Of a stretch of DNA of 7,022 nt, positions 1 to 5,437 are shown piece after piece (the stretch's first letter is position 1; each line of letters starts with the position of its first letter). Source of the stretch: Nitrospirota bacterium (GTDB lineage: Bacteria; Nitrospirota; Thermodesulfovibrionia; Thermodesulfovibrionales; Dissulfurispiraceae); assembly GCA_013349595.1 (NCBI GenBank), contig DUZI01000095.1:1-7022 (forward strand), read 5' to 3'. The position numbers were made by a program, and so were the translations under genes. Below the pieces are notes generated by a model, which saw only the letters and a program-made list of their open reading frames with translations, was not told the DNA's origin and made no database searches.

Positions 1-752
1 AGCCTATTACTCATACCTCTATCAACAACTATTGTTTGTCCCTTGATACCTCTACTTGCCTCTGAACATAAGAAAGATACCGTCTCTGCAATCTCTTCAG
101 GCTCAACAACGAGTTCATTAGGTATCCTTTCAATACCTTCCCATACCTGTCTTAAGACCTTAAATGAATCAGTCTTTACAATGCCTCCACAGACTGCATT
201 TACCGATATACCCTTTGATGAAAGGCTACAGGATAAATCCCTCACTACGGACTCCATTGCAGACTTCATAATTCCAAGTGGATAAGAAGGATTGTAAAAC
301 TTACTACCTAAACTTGAAATATAGACAATCTTACCCCTTGTCTCTTCAAGTAAAGGTATAGCTTGTTGGACACAGAAAATATTTCCTAATAGATTGATGT
401 CAATCAACATCTTTAATTCTCTCTCAAAGAGTTTTTCAATTGGTTTAAAAGGTGCCCTTGCTGCATTTAAGATTAGAAAATCAAGCTTGCCAAAACTTTG
501 ATTAATCTTTTGAAACATATCCTTTACTGAATCCCTTGATGATATGTCTGCCCTTACTAAAAGATATTTATTTCCCAAGCTTTCAATCTCTTCACAAAGT
601 TCCCTTGCCTGAGATTCCGAAGAACCGCCTTCTTTTGTGTAATTTATAACAATGTGGCATCCCTTTTTGGCAAGTGTCCTTGCAATGCTCTTTCCAATGC
701 CTCTTGAGCTCCCAGTTACAAGAGCAACCTTGTCTTCGAATAATTTATCCAT
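1..752 (-). CDS. Short-chain dehydrogenase/reductase, FabL-like enoyl-ACP reductase candidate (3' end cut by window)
   Basis: About 250 residues of a classical-size SDR are visible, reading ...GMSNRL at the window edge, so probably only a few C-terminal residues are missing. Seen: the Rossmann dinucleotide motif TGSSRGIG (residues 13-20), an acidic residue after beta-3 (RADI), NAA near residue 96 in place of the usual NNAG, paired serines at 146-147 (ISSLGS), Lys163, and a VNAVCGG..KTDSF stretch followed by GQTIVVD near the end. The last stretch resembles FabL-type enoyl-ACP reductases (final reduction step of fatty-acid elongation, cytosolic, NAD(P)H-dependent) more than FabG. The canonical YxxxK tyrosine is absent: Tyr157 precedes Lys163 with five residues between. 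Start: ATG at 750-752 gives the usual N-terminus MDKLFEDKVALVTG. An in-frame ATG at 777-779 would add nine residues, and neither start has a clear Shine-Dalgarno. The SDR fold is certain; the substrate is not, since this family also includes other oxidoreductases. Confidence 0.88.
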   Translation of the reverse strand, partial: MDKLFEDKVALVTGSSRGIGKSIARTLAKKGCHIVINYTKEGGSSESQARELCEEIESLGNKYLLVRADISSRDSVKDMFQKINQSFGKLDFLILNAARAPFKPIEKLFERELKMLIDINLLGNIFCVQQAIPLLEETRGKIVYISSLGSKFYNPSYPLGIMKSAMESVVRDLSCSLSSKGISVNAVCGGIVKTDSFKVLRQVWEGIERIPNELVVEPEEIAETVSFLCSEASRGIKGQTIVVDRGMSNR

Positions 753-812
753 AATAAGAGTGAGAGATTTTATCATCATAGGACAACAAATTTCTATAAA
801 AGATGATTGACC

Positions 813-981
813 TTAAAATAGCGATAGCAAGGGCTGGTGAAGGATTTTTATACGACACCTTATAAAAAAAAAGTTCCTTGGGCTTTGTCATAAGGCATTG
901 CAATATAATGAATAAAGCAAAATTAAATAAAATCTGTCGATTATAAAAAGCCTAAAACAGCCCTTCCTATCGCTATTTTAA
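813..981. repeat. MITE-like dispersed repeat, copy 1 (intact terminal inverted repeats)
   Basis: A non-coding element of about 165 bp whose ends are inverted repeats. The left end AAAATAGCGATAGCAAGGG (815 onward, continuing CTG) matches the reverse complement of the right end (958-979) over 22 bp with one mismatch. A subterminal pair is also inverted: TTTTTATACGAC at 845-856 against GTCGATTATAAAAA at 936-949. Within the left part, TTTTTATA (845-852) and TATAAAAA (861-868) can form a local hairpin. A second copy in the same orientation lies at about 2602-2759; 26 bases (844-869) and 25 bases (955-979) are identical between copies while the middle has diverged. There is no open reading frame inside, so any mobility would need a transposase elsewhere. 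TTAA/TA occurs at both edges but cannot be called a target duplication in such AT-rich DNA. It fills most of the gap between the SDR and sensor genes. Confidence 0.8.
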
Positions 982-1021
982 AGACACGCACTCATTATTA
1001 AATTAAACCATCTCATCATGC

Positions 1022-1027
1022 TATAAT
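1022..1027 (+). promoter_or_regulatory. Candidate -10 box for the sensor gene
   Basis: A perfect TATAAT ends six bases before the ATG at 1034. No convincing -35 is seen at 16-18 bp upstream (the best is TTAAAT at 998-1003). If used, transcription would begin at or next to the start codon, giving a leaderless message, which fits the lack of a Shine-Dalgarno. In AT-rich DNA a lone TATAAT can occur by chance. Confidence 0.4.
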
Positions 1028-1033
1028 AACCAA

Positions 1034-2569
1034 ATGTTTGGCAATAAATATAAAGAAATGCTTGAAGCCGTAAATGATGCTATTTACTGTATAGATAAAT
1101 CCTTCAGAGTAATATATTTCAACAAGGCGTTTGAGGTTTTAATTGGTTTTCCCCCATCTGAAATCAAGGGTAATTATATTTACAATCTTTTAAAATACTT
1201 TGATTCAAAGGGATTAAATATTGAACTTGATGAGTATCCCTGCATATTTTCTATCAAATCTTCCAAAAGTTGCTCAAAAGAGTTAACTCTCAAAGATTAT
1301 TACTCTGATGTCTTCCCGATAGAAGAGTCTGCCTTTCCAATACAAAAAGGGAAATCAGCAGATAGCTGTGTCTGTATCATAAAAAAGAAATCAATAAAAA
1401 TAAAACCTTGTGTAAGCAACAACCTCTTAACAATCTGCGCTTGGTGCAAAAAAATACACTGTCTTACAGAAAATTGGATAAGTATTGAAAATTATCTTGC
1501 AGAGATGGCTGAAGTTAATGTTACTCATGGAATGTGCCCAAACTGCGCATCAAAGATTTTTGATAAGAAGATATATCTTGAAAGTTATCAAGATATATGT
1601 AAGGCTATAAGCTCAAGCGTTTCTCTTAAAGAAGTATTTGACCTTATAGTTAAAAATATTGTTAAGGTAATGAATGTTAAAGCATCTATGTTGAGACTTA
1701 TTAATAATGAGACAAACACCCTTGAAGTTGCTGCATATTATGGTTTATCTGAAAATTATGTTAATAAGGGTCCCGTTGACCTTGATAAAAGTGTCAAAGA
1801 TACTATGGAAGGCAAGACTGTCTCCATTTATGATATTTCTACTGACACTACTGCACGATACAACAAAGAGGCAATGGAAGAAGGTATTAGAACAATACTA
1901 TCAGTGCCACTAAGAAAAGGTTCTGAAATGATAGGCGTTTTAAGGATGTATACCGATGAACCCGTTCACTATACTGAAGAAGATTTCAAATTTATAAATG
2001 CTCTTGCAGAACAGGCTGCCATTGCTATTGTTAATGCAAAAACCTTTGAAATGACTGTATCAAAGGCAAAAGAATTTCTTCGTGTGTTTCAAGAGGTTAC
2101 ACAGGCAGTCAATTCAACACTTGATTTAGAAGAGGTATTAAGACTCATTGTAAGAAAAATACCTGAGACTATGAAATTGAAAGGTGCTACTGTTCGATTA
2201 CTTAAAGGGAAAAGGTTAGTGCTTGTTGCAGATTATGGGCTTAGTAAAGAGTATCTTAATAAAGGACCTATAGATATGGAACAAAATGTAAAGATTGCCC
2301 TGCAGAAAGGTGCTGTGGCTATTTATGATGTAAGCAGAGACGACAGGGTTATTTATAAAAAAGAGGCTCAGAAAGAAGGTATTAAGAGTATGCTTACATT
2401 ACCAATAATGGCAAGAAATAAAGAAGTAATAGGCATATTAAGACTATTTACTGAACAACATAGACACTTTACTGATGAAGAAATTTCCTATACATCATCC
2501 CTTGCCGAAGTCTGTGGTTATGCAATTGAAAATGCAAGGCTTTTTGAACAGATAAAATCAAAGAAATGA
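1034..2569 (+). CDS. PAS - Cys4 motif - GAF - GAF sensor protein without an output domain
   Basis: A 511-residue soluble protein with no signal peptide or membrane segment. Residues about 5-115 look like a PAS domain (MLEAVNDAIYCIDK..VIYFNKAFEVLIGF). Residues about 130-175 contain C135-x2-C138, then W148, and HGMC168-x2-C171. This resembles the [LI]C..CKKI...W..IE.Y......HG[IM]CP.C segment seen in many PAS sensors and response regulators of anaerobes, a probable metal site of unknown role. Two homologous GAF domains follow, about 184-338 and 346-506, each with GLS..Y.NKGP.D, IYD.S, a .EGI.....P. segment and a final AIENA/AIVNA helix. The protein ends at KSKK just after GAF2: there is no kinase, GGDEF, HD-GYP, sigma-54 activation or DNA-binding domain. 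It probably senses a ligand and works through protein partners, but the signal cannot be read from sequence. ATG at 1034 was chosen; Met9 (1058) is an alternative. Neither has a Shine-Dalgarno. Confidence 0.9.
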   Translation: MFGNKYKEMLEAVNDAIYCIDKSFRVIYFNKAFEVLIGFPPSEIKGNYIYNLLKYFDSKGLNIELDEYPCIFSIKSSKSCSKELTLKDYYSDVFPIEESAFPIQKGKSADSCVCIIKKKSIKIKPCVSNNLLTICAWCKKIHCLTENWISIENYLAEMAEVNVTHGMCPNCASKIFDKKIYLESYQDICKAISSSVSLKEVFDLIVKNIVKVMNVKASMLRLINNETNTLEVAAYYGLSENYVNKGPVDLDKSVKDTMEGKTVSIYDISTDTTARYNKEAMEEGIRTILSVPLRKGSEMIGVLRMYTDEPVHYTEEDFKFINALAEQAAIAIVNAKTFEMTVSKAKEFLRVFQEVTQAVNSTLDLEEVLRLIVRKIPETMKLKGATVRLLKGKRLVLVADYGLSKEYLNKGPIDMEQNVKIALQKGAVAIYDVSRDDRVIYKKEAQKEGIKSMLTLPIMARNKEVIGILRLFTEQHRHFTDEEISYTSSLAEVCGYAIENARLFEQIKSKK

Positions 2570-2601
2570 ACACAAAATCATCGATAGAACTGAGGACTTA
2601 A

Positions 2602-2759
2602 TAAAAACAAGAAGGAAGGGTTGGTAAAAAATTTTTATACGACACCTTATAAAAAAGAAATATTGAAAAACTTTAGCAAAAGGCATCGCATTATAAGCAA
2701 AATTTAAATGAAATCGTCGATTATAAAAATTCCGAAACAGCCCTTCCTATCGCTATTTT
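2602..2759. repeat. MITE-like dispersed repeat, copy 2 (left end decayed)
   Basis: Second copy of the element at 813-981, in the same orientation and about 158 bp long. The stretch at 2631-2656 is identical to 844-869, and 2735-2759 is identical to 955-979. GTCGATTATAAAAA recurs at 2716-2729. The outer left end has diverged (about TAAAAACAAGAAGGAAGGGT against AAAATAGCGATAGCAAGGGC), but the inner GGAAGGGTTG can still pair with CAGCCCTTCC of the right end through one G-U pair. It occupies nearly all of the 200-bp gap between the sensor stop (2569) and fdhD (2770). Its right end abuts the fdhD ribosome-binding site, so the fdhD leader is largely repeat-derived. It contains no open reading frame. 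Confidence 0.78.
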
Positions 2760-2769
2760 TAGGATAAAT

Positions 2770-3543
2770 ATGAACCTTGACACTGTCAAAAAGAAAATAA
2801 CAAAAATAAGTGGAGATTCCTATGAGACCCTTGAAGATCTCATTGCTATTGAAAAAAGAATCAGGGTCTCTGTCAATGGTAAAGAAATCTTAAGCCTTTA
2901 CTGTACACCTATCATGGTCAAAGAACTTGTGGTAGGTATGTTTATGACTGAAGGCATCATTGATGGTAGTTGGTGCATAGACCGTATTAATATTTCATTC
3001 AAAGAAGATGTATTTGTTGACATCCCTGCCGATGGCAAAATATCAATAGATGATGCAGTGATTACCTCGGGCTGTATTGGTGGAATAACATTTCCTAAAA
3101 GGTTGAAGATTGAAAAGGCAAAAGATAATTTTAAAATTGAGGCAAGGCAACTTTGTGAAGTCTTCAGAAAATTTCAGAACGCCTCATCACTTTATCTTGC
3201 TACTGGTTGCGTCCATAGCGCAGGGCTTTCTGATGGCAAAGATATAATCTGTCTTGCCGAAGATATTGGCAGGCACAATGCAGTAGATAAGATAATCGGT
3301 TATGCCATTCTTGAAGAGATACCCTTTGAAGACAAGATTATGCTTGCCAGTGGGAGACTTTCTTCCGAGATAGTAGCAAAGTGTGCAAAATGGCGCATAC
3401 CAATCGTTGCAAGTAGGACATCTCCTACGAGCCTTGCAATAGAGATTGCAGAACAAGGTGCGGTAACGGTAGCTGGATTTGTAAGGGGTAATAGATTTAA
3501 TATATACACAAGTCCAGAGAGGATTTTAAATAATACACCTTAA
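2770..3543 (+). CDS. fdhD: FdhD, sulfur carrier for formate dehydrogenase molybdenum/tungsten cofactor
   Basis: A 257-residue cytosolic protein, close to the usual family length. FdhD passes sulfur from a cysteine desulfurase to the bis-pyranopterin-guanine-dinucleotide metal cofactor, producing the terminal sulfido ligand that formate dehydrogenase needs. Seen: EGII (61-64), the catalytic-loop region ITSGC102IGG, the family block TGCVHSAGL (145-153), EDIGRHNAVDKIIG (164-177), LASGRLSSEIVAK (192-204), RTSPTSLAIEIAEQ (216-229) and AGFVRGNRFNIYT near the C-terminus. Only one cysteine (Cys102) sits in the loop where E. coli FdhD has CxxC; many homologues have a single one. Cys147 replaces the glycine often found in TGG.H. 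Start: ATG at 2770 with AGGA at 2761-2764, spacing 5. No formate dehydrogenase subunit is visible nearby. The gene ends tail to tail with thiC, sharing stop-codon bases. It may be read through from the sensor gene or be transcribed from within repeat copy 2. Confidence 0.95.
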   Translation: MNLDTVKKKITKISGDSYETLEDLIAIEKRIRVSVNGKEILSLYCTPIMVKELVVGMFMTEGIIDGSWCIDRINISFKEDVFVDIPADGKISIDDAVITSGCIGGITFPKRLKIEKAKDNFKIEARQLCEVFRKFQNASSLYLATGCVHSAGLSDGKDIICLAEDIGRHNAVDKIIGYAILEEIPFEDKIMLASGRLSSEIVAKCAKWRIPIVASRTSPTSLAIEIAEQGAVTVAGFVRGNRFNIYTSPERILNNTP

Positions 3544-4823
3544 AGCCCCTTTAAAGCCCTTTCAACAGTCTTGATGGCACAAAGTTCACCACACATACTG
3601 CAAACCTCCTGGTCATGAGGTGGCCTCTCTCCCCTCCATTTATAAACCCTGTCAGGATCAAAGCTTAGTGATATCTGTCCTTGCCAATCAAGATTTTTCC
3701 TAAATTGAGCCATCATTTTATCTCTCTTTATAGCTGATGGTATTCCCTTTGCTATATCTGCAGAATGGGCAGCTATCTTTGCTGCAATAACACCTTCTTT
3801 GACATCATCAACATTAGGAAGTCTGATATGTTCTGCAGGTGTAACATAACAGAGGAAATCAGCGCCTGCCATCCCTGCAATGGCTCCACCAATAGCTGTT
3901 GCTATATGGTCATAGCCCATAGCACAGTCAGTAACAAGTGGCCCAAGGACATAAAAAGGTGCCCCCTTACAAATCTCCTTTTGCATCTTAATATTTAACT
4001 CTACTTGATTTAATGGCACATGACCGGGGCCCTCTATGATAGTCTGAACACCCTCTTGAAGTGCCTGATCCCTTAATTCACCAAGGGTGAGCATCTCTTC
4101 TATCTGACTCCTATCAGTTGCATCTGCAAGGCATCCAGGTCTAAAACCATCTCCAAGACTAAGGACAAGGTCATATCTTTTGGCAATCTCAAGGAGTCTG
4201 TCAAAATATTCATAAAGTGGATTTTCCCGTTCGTTATATATTACCCACTCAAGCAAAAAAGCTCCCCCCCTGCTGACAACATCAAGTATCCTCTTGTCTC
4301 TCTTTAATCTGTTGATGGCACTCATTGTTACTCCACAATGAACGGTTATAAAATCAACACCATCTTCGGCATGGTCAATAATGGCATTGAACAAATCATC
4401 AGCAGTCATCTTCTTGATAGTGCCATATTTATCAACAGACCTTACAACAGCATCGTATATTGGGACAGTGCCAACAGATATAGATGATTTTGCTATGAGT
4501 GTCCTTCTAAAATCTCTTAAATTACCACCTGTTGATAAATCCATCACTGCATCTGCACCATATTTAATCAATGTGTCAAGTTTTAAAAACTCCTCATCGT
4601 AATTAATGCTGTCTCTTGATGTCCCTATGTTTGCATTAATCTTTGTCCTAAGCCCCTTGCCAATACCGAGTGGCTCTATGCCTTTTTTATTATTTTTTGA
4701 TATAACTACAGTCCCTTCTGCGATATTTCTTGATAGCTCTTCTTCAGTAACACCCTCAACTTTTGCAATCAATCTTACCTCATCAGAGATAATACCCTTA
4801 CGGACAAATTCTATTTGTGTCAT
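3540..4823 (-). CDS. thiC: ThiC, phosphomethylpyrimidine (HMP-P) synthase, short form
   Basis: A 427-residue radical-SAM enzyme that converts aminoimidazole ribotide to 4-amino-5-hydroxymethyl-2-methylpyrimidine phosphate, the pyrimidine half of thiamine. Seen: KINANIGTS near residue 61, GADAVMDLSTGG, TVPIYDA, DFITVHCGV, SRGGAFLLEW, LSLGDGFRPGC, EGPGHVPLNQ, YVLGPLVTDCAMGYDHI, and the [4Fe-4S]-type cysteine cluster at the extreme C-terminus, C408-SM-C411-GEL-C415. The length fits the short ThiC of anaerobes and archaea, which lacks the N-terminal extension of the roughly 600-residue enterobacterial enzyme. The cysteine spacing here is CX2CX3C, not the CX2CX4C of E. coli ThiC. Last gene of the thi operon: its ATG overlaps the upstream gene's stop in ATGA, preceded by AGGAG at 4831-4835 with spacing 7. 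Its TAA shares bases with the fdhD stop. Expression should follow the TPP riboswitch upstream of thiS. Confidence 0.97.
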   Translation of the reverse strand: MTQIEFVRKGIISDEVRLIAKVEGVTEEELSRNIAEGTVVISKNNKKGIEPLGIGKGLRTKINANIGTSRDSINYDEEFLKLDTLIKYGADAVMDLSTGGNLRDFRRTLIAKSSISVGTVPIYDAVVRSVDKYGTIKKMTADDLFNAIIDHAEDGVDFITVHCGVTMSAINRLKRDKRILDVVSRGGAFLLEWVIYNERENPLYEYFDRLLEIAKRYDLVLSLGDGFRPGCLADATDRSQIEEMLTLGELRDQALQEGVQTIIEGPGHVPLNQVELNIKMQKEICKGAPFYVLGPLVTDCAMGYDHIATAIGGAIAGMAGADFLCYVTPAEHIRLPNVDDVKEGVIAAKIAAHSADIAKGIPSAIKRDKMMAQFRKNLDWQGQISLSFDPDRVYKWRGERPPHDQEVCSMCGELCAIKTVERALKGL

Positions 4824-5437
4824 ACCTTCTCTCCTAAAATACTCAAATATTCCCTTGTTTTTGAATACACATCATAAGCACCTAAAATCCCACTAATTAA
4901 GGCGATATTATGAGAGCCAATTTTTGTTAATTCTCTCAAATTATCAGTCTTTATCCCACCAATTGCATAAATTGGAATATGAATCTCTTTCATAGCCTCT
5001 TGTAACAAACCAATTCCAAGGGGCTTACCATATTTCATCTTGGAGGGAGTGTCAAATATGGGGCCAAAGGTAATAAAATCGGCATCCTCAGATTGGGCAC
5101 CAAGGGCTTCTTCGATAGAATGGGTAGATACGGCAATCTCCATATTATCCCCCACAAGTTTTTTTATTGCTCTCAATGGAATACTCTCTTGCCCAAGATG
5201 GATTCCCTCAGCCTTCACACAAAGTGCTATATCTAATCTATTGTTGATAAAAAGCCTTGCGCCATATTGAGAGGTTAATTCTCTTACCCTTATAGCCATC
5301 TGTAATAATGCCCTGTCAGGTAAATCCTTTTCCCTCAACTGTAACATCTTTATGCCACCCTTTAAGGCTGACTCAAGTGCTACATAAAAAGCCTCTTCAC
5401 TAACAAAGAGCTTTCTGTCAGTAATCAGGTAAATCAT
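4820..5437 (-). CDS. ThiE/TenI-family protein: thiamine phosphate synthase or thiazole tautomerase
   Basis: A 205-residue TIM-barrel protein of the ThiE/TenI family. ThiE joins HMP pyrophosphate to thiazole phosphate to make thiamine phosphate; TenI aromatises the ThiG thiazole product. Seen: YLITDR at the N-terminus, QLREK (33-37), FINNRLDIAL (63-72), GIHLGQES (78-85), VSTHSIEEA (103-111), FGPIFDTPSK (124-133), AIGGI (158-162) and the final ISGIL (181-185). QLREK and HLGQ favour ThiE. However, the two aspartates that bind magnesium in B. subtilis ThiE (Asp93 and Asp112) align with Asn66 and Ser85 here, a TenI-like pattern, and NNRLDIAL recalls TenI. I therefore give the family without a symbol. 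It overlaps thiG by 4 nt (ATGA at 5434-5437) and thiC by 4 nt, so all three are probably translationally coupled. The start is set by that overlap; the Shine-Dalgarno is weak. Confidence 0.92.
   Translation of the reverse strand: MIYLITDRKLFVSEEAFYVALESALKGGIKMLQLREKDLPDRALLQMAIRVRELTSQYGARLFINNRLDIALCVKAEGIHLGQESIPLRAIKKLVGDNMEIAVSTHSIEEALGAQSEDADFITFGPIFDTPSKMKYGKPLGIGLLQEAMKEIHIPIYAIGGIKTDNLRELTKIGSHNIALISGILGAYDVYSKTREYLSILGEKV

Noticed and set aside
43..285. Open frame on the plus strand inside the SDR gene
   Set aside because: It lies antisense to a clear SDR coding sequence and its product shows no recognisable motif or conserved pattern.
753..779. Longer SDR start at 777-779
   Set aside because: It is in frame but adds nine residues not expected before the family N-terminus and has no ribosome-binding site; kept only as an alternative.
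1707..1913. Second plus-strand frame inside the sensor gene
   Set aside because: It overlaps the GAF1 coding region in another frame, has low-complexity content and no ribosome-binding site.
2663..2697. TTGAAA...TATAAG as an fdhD promoter inside repeat copy 2
   Set aside because: The spacing between the hexamers is 23 bp, too long, and the sequence is not conserved in copy 1.
813..2760. CRISPR-like array or tandem repeat
   Set aside because: There are only two copies, separated by a 1.5-kb gene, with inverted-repeat ends and no regular spacers.
3187..3509. Minus-strand open frames opposite fdhD
   Set aside because: They are antisense to conserved FdhD motifs and have no independent start signals.
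3540..3556. TTAAAG-CCC-CTTTAA hairpin at the fdhD/thiC junction as a bidirectional terminator
   Set aside because: The stem is only six AT-rich pairs with a three-base loop and no T-run on either side.
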